Below, piece after piece: positions 52,290 to 63,984 of a DNA stretch of 64,000 nt (the first letter of the stretch is position 1; every line of letters starts with the position of its first letter). The notes below the pieces were generated by a model. It worked only from the letters and a program-made list of their open reading frames with translations. It was not told where the DNA came from and made no database searches. The stretch is from Craterostigma plantagineum (Eukaryota; Streptophyta; Magnoliopsida; Lamiales; Linderniaceae): positions 1 to 64,000 of the forward strand of contig JAPQWV010000485.1 in assembly GCA_027422505.1 (NCBI GenBank), written 5' to 3'. The translations under genes and the position numbers were made by a program.

Positions 52290-53571
52290 AGATTCAACAT
52301 GCCTAATTTTCCGACAAGGAATTGAAATCGTTTTTCATCGAATGCCTTGGTGAGAATGTCGGCTAGCTGATACTCCGTGTTCACAAAGTACATGTCTATG
52401 GTGCCTTTTCTACGTGATCTTTGATAAAGTGATATCTAATTTCTATGTGTTTCGTGCGTGAATGGTGAGCAGGATTGCACGTAATCGCAATGGCACTTTG
52501 ACTATCACTATATATGGGTATATTATTTTAATTGTACCCATAATCGCGAAGCTGTGTCCGCATCCATAGCATCTGTGAGCAACAGCTGGCGGCTGCGACG
52601 TATTCAGCTTCAGCCGTCGAAGTTGAGACACAATTTTGCTTTTTGGAGGACCAGCAGACTAGCTTTTTGCCTAGAAATTGAGCGCCACCGGAGGTGCTTT
52701 TCCTGTCCATTCGGAAACCTGCGTAATCAGCGTCAGTATAGCCGATAAGTTTGAAGTTCGTACCTTTAGGATACCATAGTCCTAAGGTAGTTGTGCCCTT
52801 AAGGTAGCGAAGAATACGCTTCACCGCGAGCATGTGGGATTCTTAGGATCGACTTGGAAGCGGGCACAAAGACAAGTGGCAAACATGATATCCGGCCTAC
52901 TAAAAGTGAGGTAGAGAAGAGATCCAAAATCATGCTGCGATAGAGTGTGATGTCGACTGATTTTCCTGTGAGATCGACATCCAACTTGCAGCTTGTTGAC
53001 ATGGGAGTGCTGAGAGGCTTGCTCTGATCTTGATGGAACTTTTTCAGAATGTCCTTAATATACTTTGTTTGACTGATAAATATTCCATCATTGAGCTGTC
53101 TGACTTGAATTCCTAGGAAGAATTGCATCTCTCCCATTTGGCTCATTTCGAATTTACTCTTCATGAGATCTCCAAACTTCTTGCAAAGCCGTGGATTTGT
53201 TGAGCCGAAAATGATGTCGTGGACGTAAACTTGAACGACCATCAAATCCTTGTCTTGCCATTTGATGAAGAGGGTCGTATCGATTGTTCCTCGAATAAAT
53301 ACAGACATTACGAGGAAGTCTCTCAAGACATCATACCAAGCACGTGGGGCTTGTTTTAGTCCGTAGAGAGCTTTATCCAATCGATAGACGTGATCGGGAT
53401 GTTCTTCATTAACGAAGCGGTCTGGCTGAGCGACATAGACTTCTTCTTTAAGTACGCCGTTGAGAAAGGCAGTTTTAACGTCCATTTGATAGACCTTGAA
53501 GTCTTTATGAGCCGCGTAAGCCAATAAGAGGCGAATGGTGTCAATTCGGGCAACAGGAGCATACGTTTTGT
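52290..53571 (-). pseudogene. SIRE-B reverse transcriptase and RNase H, catalytic motif changed
   Basis: The frame at 52799-53524 holds [36 protein letters not shown] and [20 protein letters not shown]. The catalytic motif reads YVHDIIFGS rather than YVDD, which removes one of the metal-binding aspartates. A frame break near 52850-52910 leads to RNase H (52528-52833, DYAGFRMDRKSTSGGAQFLG, AEAEYVAAASCCSQML). The pol terminus with LGMLN lies near 52292. Confidence 0.85.
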
Positions 53572-55603
53572 CTAATCAATGCCTTCCTGTTGGTTGTATC
53601 CCTTTGCAACTAATCGGGCCTTGTTCCTGATTACTTCACCATCTTCATTTTTCTTGTTCTTAAATACCCATTTTGTCCCGATGATAGTTTTCCCATGCGG
53701 ACGGGGTACTAATTTCCACACTTGAAGACGTTCGAATTGGTTGATTTCCTCTTGCATTGCAATTATCCAGTCCGGGTCTTGTAGTGCACCTGTTACCTTT
53801 GTAGGCTCGTTTTGGCTTAAGAAGCAGCTAAAAAGACCGTGTTGATGTCGTGTCCTTACTCCGTTCGAAGGATCGCCAATTATCTGATCAACCGGGTGAG
53901 CTCTAGTCCACTTGCGCTCATGTGGCAAAGCTGAAGATGAAGCATCAGCCATTTGTGGGTCTAGATTTCCAATTATCTCCGATTGTTCATTTGTGTGAGG
54001 AAGTTCCAAATCTGCACTGGGAGGGAGCGACTCTGATGATTCTTCCTCAACACTCACGGTAGGTTCTTCAATGTGCTGTGGCAAATCTGAATCGGGTGAG
54101 GTAGGGATTGTTGAAGAACTTGGTACATCAGCCTCGTCGGGTATATATACGGTGAGAGGCTCAAAGAGGGAATCCAAGTCTTCTAACACAAGTCTTAGCG
54201 CTTCGTCTGGCGTTGATTGCTGAGTTGTTGCCATCTTCTGTTGGTTTTGTGCCAACACACCAGTGAATACTGGTTCCGAGATGTTATCTTCAGAAGCCAA
54301 CGGGTTGAGCACGGGTCCTGAACTGATTTGTTCAGAACCCATCGGGTTTGGCACGGGTCCTGAACTGAGGTGTGCAGGAGCCATCTCGTTCACCTCATGA
54401 AAAGTGACGTTATAGCTTTCCTTAATCGTGCGGTTGAACTTGATATATATTTTGTACGCTTTTGACGTTGAAGAATACCCGACGATAGTTGCCTCGAATG
54501 CTTTAAGGTCGAACTTTGCACGTTGCACCCGAAGACTTTAAAGAATAAGATGTACTCTCTTATTTACAATCTCGTACGGAGTCTTGTTGAATCGTCTGTG
54601 AACCACCGTCCTGTTTTGGGTAAAACAGGCGGTATTTACTGCTTCAGCCCAAAGAAAATGTGGAAGGCCAGAATGGATCAGTATTGTACGAGCGGCTTCC
54701 ACTAGGATTCTGTTTTTCCTTTCAACGACCCCATTTTGTTGAGGTGTTTTTGCGGCTGAGAATTGTTGACTAATTCCAAGTTTCTGATAAAACTCACTGA
54801 GGTGATTATTTTTTAACTCAGTTCCGTTGCTGTTCGAATAACTTGAATAGTCTGTTGTAGCAGATTCTGAGTCGTGTTCACAAAGTTGATTATCAATTCA
54901 CCGGTCTCATCTTTGGTTCGGAGGAACTTTGTCCAAGTGTAGCGAGAGTAATCATCGACGATTACCAGCACGTACTTTCTTCCATTGATACTTTGTGTCT
55001 GCATCGGCCCACAGAGATCCATGTGGATTAGTTCCAATGGTCGAGAAGTAGACGCAATTTGCTTGATATGATGAGACGCTCGCTTCAATGTTCCTAATTG
55101 GCATGCCGAACATTGATGCTCCTTTTGTAGTTGTATAGTTGGAAGACCGTGAACCAACTTTTTCATAGAAAGGCATTGGAGAGCTTTTATATTCAGATGA
55201 GACATTCGTTGATGCCATAAGTTGTTCCTCTGTACGACAGTCTGAGAAATGAGGCATACAGCTGTCGAGGGCCGCACGGACGTCAGGTTGATAGTGTAAA
55301 GATTTGATTACCGAAGTCTGTAGAGGAGTTCTGTGTCCTGACTATCCAAGCACCGGTCAGCATGAAGGACCACTTGAAATTCTTTATCACAGAATTGGCC
55401 TACGCTGAACAAGTTATGGCGGAGGCCTTCGACATAAGAGACGTCTTTTATCGTCAGATTTTCCAAAATAATATCCCGCATCCGAGAATGGAGCTGAATC
55501 ATTGTTTCCGAATCTGACTTTGCGGTTTGGTCTGTCTTTGTAGTCGCTCAGCAGCTCTTGATTTCCAGTCATGTGTGTGGAGCAACCAGAGTCAAGGTAC
55601 CAC
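53572..55603 (-). pseudogene. SIRE-B integrase and protease remnant
   Basis: In minus-strand order: the protease end (YLDSGCSTHMTG near 55565-55600; the tryptophan before it lies across the solo LTR), and the pre-integrase segment LWHQRMSHLNIKALQCLSMK, HQCSACQLG (54813-55277) with MDLCGPMQTQSINGRKYVLV. The integrase core follows with a break near 54830. The C-terminal part with the linker (53572-54528) ends with [37 protein letters not shown], the start of RT. Confidence 0.8.
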
Positions 55604-57280
55604 TGATAAACGTATTTTAATACGTTTATTGTTATGTTTATTTGGGTTATAATAGGAAAGTTTTGATCATTCTATGCATTTATTGGCTCTATTTACACCC
55701 ATTTAAATATTGTAGGACCTTCGAATGATTATCGAGCGAAAAGGAACGAAAACGAGGCGAAAACGACACGAAAATGGCGAAGTTTGAAGCTGCCAGAAAC
55801 TAGTCACGGCCGTGAACAATCCTGCAAGAGGCCGTGAATGTGGGCAGTTAGCTTAAGGAGCAAAAGTCCCACGTGTCACGGCCGTGAATCATATAGCACG
55901 AAGCCGTGACAGTGGGCAGTAGGACGATTTATGGAAGTCACGGCCGTGAATCATCATGTACTGAGCCGTGAACGTTGGCAGAGGCTTAAGAAAAGAAAAG
56001 ACCTCACGTGTCACGGCCGTGAAGCCGTATGCAACAAGCCGTGAATATAGGCAGAGAGCTCAACGAAGGAAAATTCCATTTATTCACGCCGTGAATGTCA
56101 GTGCGATGTGGTCGTGACCTGTGCCAGAGAAGTCAATATTAGGGTTTTAGCCGACTTCACGGCCGTGAATGCTGTTGTAAGAGGCCGTGACTCATGGCAG
56201 AAAGTCAAGAAATAGGGTTTAAGCCGCCGTCACGGCCGTGAAGGCCCATTATGAAGCCGTGAACGTGCCAAATTTCAGGGTTTTGGCCCATTTTCGAAGC
56301 ATAAAAGGGGAACCCTCCTTAGAACTCAAAGACAACTTCAGAGGGACGAAAACTGAGAGCAAGGAAGTGAAAGAAGAACACTAGAAGCACTCCCGTGATT
56401 CGGAGAAGCTCAAGGGACGATCCGACGACGAAGCTACGCTCATACGATCGAGGAACGAGAGCTCCACCTCGGAAACGCCATATTCACTTCTTAGGGAAGT
56501 TTTTATGAGTTCTCTATCCTCGTTACCTTTAAATCTCGTTGTTGTGACGTTTAATATGAGTAGCTAATCCTCTTATGTGTTTGGGAATAGATGAACGTTG
56601 GGTTATGTCGTAGTTAAGGCGTAGGATAATCGTGAACACGTGTATTCAACAATTTATCGTTCTATGATATTGTTTCTTTGTATCAATATGTCTATGTGTA
56701 GATATGAATGCGTGGTATATCGTTTAGGGCGACAGCTAAATAACGATCAGGCCGTTCGTAGACGTTAGGATTCGAGTATAGGGCGACAGCAAATACTCGA
56801 TCCTCGCCATCTAGTAATCGCTAAACTTAGATTCCCACGAACGTTTAGGGCGACAGCAAATCCGTGAGTGGGTAGGAAATTACTGCGATTTAGTCGATTT
56901 TCACGTAGGAACGATATTCCGTAGCTTTAGCCGACAGCACCTAGCGGGATTCGAATCCCGAACACATATTTGTCATCTTAAGTCACTTTTATTACTTCTA
57001 GTTGTGTTCCTTAGTCTTCTGATCCTTTAAGTTGTTCTGTTAAGTTAGTTCGTAATATAAAGAAATCTTGTTATTTTATTTAGGCTAAATATCGAGTTGA
57101 TAGGTTAATACTAGTACTCAATTTATTCCTCGTGTTCGATACTCGGATATTCACTGTAGCTATATTATAAACGATAGGTACACTGCCTATCGTGCGTGAT
57201 TCTAGTTATAATATATTCGTTTTAATTATTACTTGACATATTCGCACGATCTTTTATTTAAACACACACGCAAGCGATCA
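55604..57280 (+). mobile_element. Solo Athila LTR with perfect ACCAC duplication, inside the SIRE-B protease
   Basis: The 1,677-bp block starts TGATAAACGTATTTTAATAC and ends CGCAAGCGATCA, flanked by ACCAC at 55599-55603 and 57281-57285. It is related to the LTRs at 17423-19083 and 25875-27564 in reverse orientation, but clearly diverged. It carries six exact TCACGGCCGTGA palindromes at about 73-bp spacing (55804-56241) and four AGGGCGACAGC-type words (56727-56945). It splits the codons of the protease active-site motif between the tryptophan and tyrosine of WYLDSG. Confidence 0.93.
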
Positions 57281-57285
57281 ACCAC

Positions 57286-57818
57286 ACATTATGGATCTCT
57301 TGTGACGAGGTGGATGCGTCGTCTTCGTCCATTCGGTTGGATGTTTCGGCGTCCGATGTGTTATCCAGGCGGGCCATAAGGGCTAGATTCTCTTCTCTAG
57401 AATCGGATGTGTCTTCGAGCCAGTGGTCCTGCTCTGCCATGTGGGCTACTCCAGCTTCCTTCTGCTTCGTTAGTTGAAGTTTCTTGGAGTAGTAATTAGC
57501 ATCTCTTTTCTTAGGAAGAGTGCATTCTCTGGCAAAATGACCAGGCTTGCCACAGTTGAAGCACTTATTGGGCTCTTTAGTGTTCTTGACTTCGGAGCTC
57601 TCTGGTACATGTTCCTTGTTCTTAGAGCTTGAGGTACGAAGTCTGTTGGCCGAAGATGAGGACTTCTTTTTGAAGTATTCGTGACTCATCATTTTTCCGA
57701 TTAACGCCAACTTCTTCCCCAGTGCCTTCATGCTTGGCTCAGCGTCGGATTCTGAATCTTCTTCTTACTCTGATGGGGAGGGATGCTAAACGATCTTCTC
57801 TTTGCGAGACCTTGTTCC
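57286..57818 (-). pseudogene. SIRE-B gag C-terminal fragment with zinc knuckle
   Basis: The frame at 57258-57731 includes CFNCGKPGHFAREC (CCHC zinc knuckle), a Lys/Ser-rich linker, and an acidic segment ending in EIHNVW just before the solo LTR. Its layout matches the SIRE-A gag (CFRCGKSGHFAKEC). The part upstream of 57731 is cut at 57818 by the Angela-like LTR. Confidence 0.85.
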
Positions 57819-58392
57819 TGTTAGGCATATGCCCTCGAAATATACGAGGATTAGATTGTATGGGGCATTAGCTTATTTATCATTCGACCTTTCATGTAAT
57901 AAGATATTTTTTATGTGTTCATTGAAATGCATTGTTCGTTTATTGGATATAAGAGTACTTTACTAAGCATCCGGTAAAGCAATAAATGAACAAATCCAAA
58001 TGTGTCGAGTTGAGTCACTGTTCTCGATGGGTACGAGAGAGGAAGGCACCAGTGAACTCTTAACCTCGAGCATTAAAAGTCCGTAAGCCTTAGGCTCCAG
58101 TTGGGTGCTGGATAACCGATTACGGCTTATTTGTCGATGACCTATCGAGTGCCGATATCCCGCTTGGAAGCGGAGGTCATGACTTGTGATGTGAGTCGAA
58201 TCAAGGGATTGAATCGTTTCATGGACACTGACTCACGGGTCGTACGGTCGAACATGGCTTAGTACTCAATGAGCGTCAATGATCGACGACAAAACTATAG
58301 TAGTCTGCGTGAACCTTAGACCGAAAGGGGCTTTGACGGAGTTGACTTCGAAGTCTCGACTGTCACTGGTTCTGCTCGACCCGATTTGCTGT
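57819..58392 (+). mobile_element. 5' part of an Angela-like Copia LTR, interrupted by Tekay
   Basis: It starts TGTTAGGCATATGCCCTCGA in plus orientation and aligns with the start of the solo LTR at 21777-23787 read on its minus strand. The alignment includes the GACCGAAAGGG segment and the downstream GTCTCGACTGTCACTGGTTC type phrase. It breaks off at 58392, where a TGTGGCGACCC terminus begins. The rest should lie beyond the window, past the Tekay element. Confidence 0.8.
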
Positions 58393-60864
58393 TGTGGCGA
58401 CCCTACTTTTCTAATTAGGATTATTGGCGGATTTCCGCAGCGTAAGCCGCGGAAGGCCCGTCTAATTAAAACTTTTTCCTAAAATAATATACACTAATAT
58501 AAAAATATGTCTACATCGTCATCTCTGTACACGGGCCGAAGCCCCAAAAATATTAAAAGAACCAAAAGTCCTAAAGCCGCTCCACAGGTCTTCATCCATG
58601 TACCGCACTGCCCTCAAAAGTCCGTGGAGCACCGCCACCAGCCGCCTCAGTCACGACGCGTATCAGCGTCGGACTCAGTACCTACAACACGTAAACACTG
58701 AGCAATTTGCCCAGTAGGTGAATAAAATGCATGTATGCAAGTGTGCACTCAACCCCAAACCCAATATCTCACAACATAATATAATGCACACTCTTCTTTC
58801 CCCACATTCCTATTTCACACAACACAGGGCCCTAGGTTAGGCTCGACACCTCCGCGCGCAATAGACTACTGGGAGGCCACCCCCAAGTCTCGCGGCGAGC
58901 TACGCCGGTAGTGCACTGATCGATCACGTCAATGTCCTCCTACCAGGTCGTATACCTCCCGCACTAATCACAAAGAAAATCCCATCCGGCGGTATGCACC
59001 CCGAATCGATCACGTCCGGGTAGACAGATCGATCACGTCTGTCTCCGCCAGGTGCCCAGTGAGCCCAACCTCGACTCCTCTAAGAGTCACCAATCACAAG
59101 CATCTCTTTCTACCCCGTACGTCAATATCTCATATTATTACCGTCACACTACGGTACAAACATCTCTCGCCCTAACGTGATATGCACGTGCCATTCATAT
59201 AAAAATATCATAAAACATGATTTATATAAAACGTACGTAAAACATATGTCACATAAGTCACGTAAACCACATAATCACATGAAACACATAATTGTGTTTA
59301 CGTATTGTAGATGGATAATCCACCTACCTGTCCTCCCGCTATCGCTAAATAAGAAATCCGTCGACGTCCCTAACTGTCGATCCTCTGAATATAATAATAT
59401 TATTAGTATATATGCTAGTTCTCGAAAACTCTAAAATTTATGAAACCCTAAAATAATGAAATTCCTAACAATAAATAAACCCTAAAATACCGAAAATTTA
59501 TTAACTAAAACCAGACGTCGAAATCATTTAATAAAATGTCGAGGTCTCTTGTGGGAATAAAAGTCGAAGTATCATGTCGACTTTTCTTATGATGTCGAAA
59601 CCTATATTGGAAAATCTCGAGACCACAAAATGTCGAAGTCATCTAGTAATGTCGATATCTATTCCTAAAAGATGTCGAGATCTTCCTTATGAAATGTCGA
59701 GACGTTCTAAGAACAAATGTCGACATCAATTCCTATAAAATGTCGAATCACATTGAAAATGTCGAGATGATTACAACAAATGTCGATATCATTGTTTGTC
59801 GATATTTAACAAATGTCGAGCTATATCACAGATGTCGAGACCCTATACATGAATAATGTCGAGATTTTACCATAAATTAAGATAAGAACAAGGACAAATG
59901 TCGAGCTCTACTAATAATCATATTAGTCATTTGTCGAGACCCTCTCATACAAATGTCGAGTCCATAAAAAATGTCGAGCCTAGGCTTAAAACTTAAATGT
60001 CGACATCTAGAAATTAAATATCGAGACTTATCTATAATAAACATCGACATCTACCTATTAAGGAATGATCATATCTCGATATTTTTCCAAATGTCGAGGC
60101 CTTCTGAAAACATGATTTTCTTCAAAACTCTAAATTCAATAGTGATCGAAATCATCTTTTAAAACTATGCTACCTCCAGAAAATAATACGCCTTAACACA
60201 TCGGATCTTCACGAATCTCACATGGTTCAAAAATCATTAAAACATATAAACATAAAGACTTATGAAAATACTTCGAAACTTAAGGGTTTAGGGTTTTCTA
60301 AATATAACAACCCACGAAACTACTTAACATAAGCACTTATTCATGCAAAATCTGTATATTGCTATCTTGGTAATCGGAATACGCTAAATAGAAGTATACC
60401 TTACTCAAGCCCTTGAATCGTTGAATTTATATGGTTGATGTTCTTTTCGTTTCCTTCCTCGTCTCCTCCGTATGATTTCTTTTGTAAGTATCAAGATTTT
60501 GCTTTTAATTTCCAACTATGGATATGTATACACTACTGTAGAGTTTTCGAGAGAAATGATTTTGATTGGACATTTTGGTAGATAACGAGCTCTTTTCTCC
60601 TTTGGATTAAGTAATCTTGTAGTTATCTTATATTTTTGGTTTGTGAGCTTTATTTCGAATTTTATTAATGTAGTTATAGCCAATAACTCAACCTTATATA
60701 TTTTAATATTATTACCCTTACTTATTATTCTTATTAGTCCTTTAGAACTTGGTTCAAAACTATATCAATTGCACTTCGTACTTAATTTATTTATCAACTC
60801 TAATTCGCAAAATTTACATAATTAATTATTTAAAAATCCCGTATTAAAATTTACGGGTATTACA
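58393..60864 (-). repeat. 3' LTR of the Tekay-type element (2,472 bp)
   Basis: On the minus strand it runs TGTAATACCCGTAAATTTT..GGGTCGCCACA. The inner end abuts the polypurine tract. The outer end abuts Angela-like LTR sequence with GCTGT (58388-58392) as the expected target site. The middle (59535-60100) holds about 21 TGTCGA words. The short open frames inside have no support. Confidence 0.85.
59535..60100. repeat. Interspersed AAATGTCGAGA-type motif array in the Tekay LTR
   Basis: About 21 copies of TGTCGA, mostly as AAATGTCGAG(A/C) or AAATGTCGA(C/T)ATC, occur in roughly 570 bp, a mean spacing near 27 bp. The sequence between them is AT-rich and not obviously tandem. Confidence 0.85.
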
Positions 60865-60898
60865 TCCTCCCCCCCTTACAAGAATTTCGTCCCCGAAA

Positions 60899-63295
60899 TT
60901 ACGCCGACTGGAATAACTCGGGATAACGAATTTTCATATCATTCTCACGCTCCCAAGTGGCTTCCTCAATGGATTGATTCCGCCACAAAACTTTAACTAA
61001 CGGAATAGTCTTATTCCGTAGTCGTTTCGACTCGTACATCAAAATTTCTACTGGCTTCTCTTCATAACTCAAGTCAGGCTTGAGCTGTTGATAAAGAAGC
61101 TCGTTCTGAATCACATGACTCGGGTCCGCGACGTATTTTCGTAACGTCGATACGTGAAATACGTCGTGAACTTGTGATAGTGAAGCTGGTAACTCTAATT
61201 GGTATGCAACTTCACCGACTCGCTTAAGGATTTTGAATGGGCCTATGTAGCGGGGACTCAGCTTGCCCTTTCGTCCGAAGCGTTTTACTCCCTTCATCGG
61301 GGAGATCTTCAAAAATACTTGGTCATCTTCCGCGAATTCCAAAGGTCGTCGTCGATGATCAGCATAGCTTTTCTGTCGACTTTGAGCAGTTCGCATTCGT
61401 TCTCGAATTTTGGTCACTGCTTCTGTTGTTTCTCGAATCATATCGGGTCCTAATAAAGCTTGTTCGCCGATTTCGTTCCAATGAACTGGGGACCGGCATT
61501 TGCGCCCGTACAATGCCTCATACGGTGCCATCCCGATTGTAGCGTGGAAGCTATTGTTATAAGAGAATTCGATCAACGGCAAATATTTGCTCCAATTCCC
61601 CTTGAAGTCTAGCACACAGGCTCGTAACATGTCCTCAAGGGTTTGGATCGTTCGCTCAGACTGCCCATCAGTCTGGGGATGATATGCAGTACTGAACGAG
61701 AGCTTGGTTCCCATCGCTTTCTGTAAGCTTTGCCAAAAATTGGATAGAAATCTCGAATCTCGATCCGAGACGATAGAAATTGGAATCCCATGGAGTCGAA
61801 TAATTTCCTGAATATACAATTCAGCGTAGCGTTCCATGGAAAAAGTAGAACTGATTGGAAGGAAATGAGCTGATTTCGTCAGGCGGTCTACCACCACCCA
61901 GATAGCGTCATGGCCTTTCGTCGTCTTGGGTAAACCAACGACGAAGTCCATTGTGATGTGATCCCATTTCCATTCGGGAATAGGTAAAGGTTGCAGAGTT
62001 CCAGCTGGTCGCTGATGTTCCGCTTTGATCAACTGGCACGTCATACATCTACTTACGAACTCCGCTATGTCCTTTTTCATTCCTGGCCACCAATACGTGA
62101 TTCGCAAGTCTTGGTACATTTTGGTCGAGCCCGGATGTACGGAGTAGGTAGTTGTGTGCGCTTCAGCCATAATCGTTCGTCGTAACTCCTCGTCGCTAGG
62201 CACGTACAGTCGATTCTTGTAAAATAAAGTTCCGTCTTCTCGGATTGCGAAGTCGTCGGGGAGTGCATCTTTCACCTTTAGATAAAATTCGTCATCTTCT
62301 TGGGCCTTTCGGATTTGTTCTAGCAACGTAGGCTGAAGAGTTAGTGTTGCTAGTTTCGTTTCAACTTCACCTAAGTCAACTATTTCCACTCCAAGTCTGT
62401 GCAATTCTGTGCTAATCGCCTTTCGACTGAGCGCGTCTGCGACTACGTTCGCTTTGCCCGGATGATAATTGATAACGCAGTCGTAGTCCTTTACAAGTTC
62501 CAGCCATCGTCGTTGTCTCATATTCAGTTCCTTCTGAGTGAAGAAATACTTCAAACTCTTATGGTCTGTGAAGATCTCACATTTCTCTCCGTAGAGATAA
62601 TGTCTCCAAATCTTCAGAGCGAAGACCACCGCTGCTAATTCGAGGTCATGGGTTGGGTAGTTCTTCTCGTATTCCTTTAGTTGTCGCGAAGCATAGGCAA
62701 TTACCTTTCCGTTCTGCATTAGCACACATCCCAAGCCATTCTTCGAAGCATCGCTGTATACTGCAAATCCTCCGGTCCCTGATGGTATTGTCAATATTGG
62801 GGCAGAGGTAAGACGTTTCTTTAATTCCTGGAAGCTCTGTTCGCATGCTTCGGTCCATTTGAACGGAACGTTCTTCCTCGTCAAATTGGTTAATGTAGAG
62901 GCAATACTAGAGAAGTCCGCTATAAACTTACGGTAGTATCCCGCAAGTCCCAGAAAACTTCGGACTTCGGTCGGAGTAGTCGGTCGTGGCCAATTGTTCA
63001 CGGCCTCAATCTTACTCGGGTCCACGGAGATTCCACTCCCGGAAATCACGTGTCCCAAGAAGGCTACTTGCTCAAGCCAAAATTCACATTTCTTGAATTT
63101 GGCGTAAAGCTGTTTCTCTCGCAGGATTCTTAAGACGATTCGTAAATGATTCTCATGTTCCTCTCTCGTCTTAGAATAGATCAGAATATCGTCAATAAAG
63201 ACGATTACGAAACGATCAAGATAGTCCTTGAAGACTCGGTTCATAAGATCCATAAAAGCAGCTGGGGCATTTGTCAGTCCGAATGGCATGACCAA
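60899..63295 (-). CDS. Tekay pol: RT (part), RNase H, integrase, chromodomain
   Basis: A 798-codon open frame. Residues 1 to about 150 hold the RT core ([20 protein letters not shown], catalytic [21 protein letters not shown]). RNase H follows at about 160-295 ([46 protein letters not shown]). Integrase has the HHCC region ([32 protein letters not shown]) and the catalytic Asp-Asp-Glu in [18 protein letters not shown] and [10 protein letters not shown]. The C-terminal chromodomain ([35 protein letters not shown]) is complete and would direct integration to marked chromatin. The start used here is internal: the true pol continues upstream past a frame break near 63332. Confidence 0.93.
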   Translation of the reverse strand: MVMPFGLTNAPAAFMDLMNRVFKDYLDRFVIVFIDDILIYSKTREEHENHLRIVLRILREKQLYAKFKKCEFWLEQVAFLGHVISGSGISVDPSKIEAVNNWPRPTTPTEVRSFLGLAGYYRKFIADFSSIASTLTNLTRKNVPFKWTEACEQSFQELKKRLTSAPILTIPSGTGGFAVYSDASKNGLGCVLMQNGKVIAYASRQLKEYEKNYPTHDLELAAVVFALKIWRHYLYGEKCEIFTDHKSLKYFFTQKELNMRQRRWLELVKDYDCVINYHPGKANVVADALSRKAISTELHRLGVEIVDLGEVETKLATLTLQPTLLEQIRKAQEDDEFYLKVKDALPDDFAIREDGTLFYKNRLYVPSDEELRRTIMAEAHTTTYSVHPGSTKMYQDLRITYWWPGMKKDIAEFVSRCMTCQLIKAEHQRPAGTLQPLPIPEWKWDHITMDFVVGLPKTTKGHDAIWVVVDRLTKSAHFLPISSTFSMERYAELYIQEIIRLHGIPISIVSDRDSRFLSNFWQSLQKAMGTKLSFSTAYHPQTDGQSERTIQTLEDMLRACVLDFKGNWSKYLPLIEFSYNNSFHATIGMAPYEALYGRKCRSPVHWNEIGEQALLGPDMIRETTEAVTKIRERMRTAQSRQKSYADHRRRPLEFAEDDQVFLKISPMKGVKRFGRKGKLSPRYIGPFKILKRVGEVAYQLELPASLSQVHDVFHVSTLRKYVADPSHVIQNELLYQQLKPDLSYEEKPVEILMYESKRLRNKTIPLVKVLWRNQSIEEATWERENDMKIRYPELFQSA

Positions 63296-63984
63296 AAACT
63301 CGTAATGGCCGTACCTCGTACTGAATGCGGTTTAGGAACATCTACCTCCCTGATCTTCAACTGATGGTATCCCGAACGGAGGTCAATTTTCGAGAATACC
63401 GTAGCATCCTGTAGTTGGTCAAACAGATCATCGATCCTTGGTAATGGGTATTTATTTTTGATCGTGATCTTGTTCAATTCCCGATAGTCGATACACAGTC
63501 GCATCGACCCGTCTTTCTTTCGCACAAATAGGACTGGTGCTCCCCACGGTGAAAAGCTGGGTTGAATAAACCCTTTCTGCAGTAAATCATCCAGTTGTTC
63601 CTTCAACTCCTTCAATTCATTAGGTGCTAGACGATATGGAGCTTTAGAGATTGGGGCAGACCCCGGCATCAAATCAATCGTGAACTGTATTTCTCGATCA
63701 GGGGGTAACCCCGGGAGATCATCGGGAAATACATCGGCATATTCGTTAACTATCGGTACGTCTTTCAGTTCAGGCTGAGGTAACTCCTCTGCCTTCACCG
63801 CATACACGAGATAGGACTCACAACCTGACCTCAAGAGTCGTTGAGCCTTTAGAGCTGATATTCGTGGAATACTATTCTTATTCGCTTTACCCGAAAAAGT
63901 GAATGCTTCTTCTTCAGGCAGCTGGAATTTAACGACCTTCTTGTTACAATCTATGATGGCTCCATATCTTGAAAGCCAATCCAT
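63274..63984 (-). pseudogene. Tekay pol upstream part: protease end and RT N-terminus, one frame break
   Basis: The frame holds the end of the protease domain ([20 protein letters not shown]) and the protease-RT linker ([20 protein letters not shown]). The RT fingers follow: [40 protein letters not shown] and [11 protein letters not shown]. After about IREVDVPK the frame changes by one base at a short A-run (plus-strand TTT at 63331-63333). It continues as the frame at 60899-63295. A single-base deletion or an assembly error would explain this. Confidence 0.9.

Larger units (their letters stand above)
44832..57818 (-). mobile_element. SIRE-B: second SIRE/Maximus-like Copia element, 5' part missing
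   Basis: The minus-strand element runs from a gag fragment (57818) through protease, integrase, RT-RNaseH (to about 52290) and a 7.1-kb post-pol region to its 3' LTR (44832-45177). A solo Athila LTR interrupts the protease. An Angela-like LTR cuts the element at 57818, so the 5' LTR, leader and gag N-terminus are not visible. The domain order, the long post-pol region and the accessory ORF blocks are the same as in SIRE-A. The nucleotide sequence is well diverged. It is dead: the RT site is altered and frames are broken. Confidence 0.85.
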
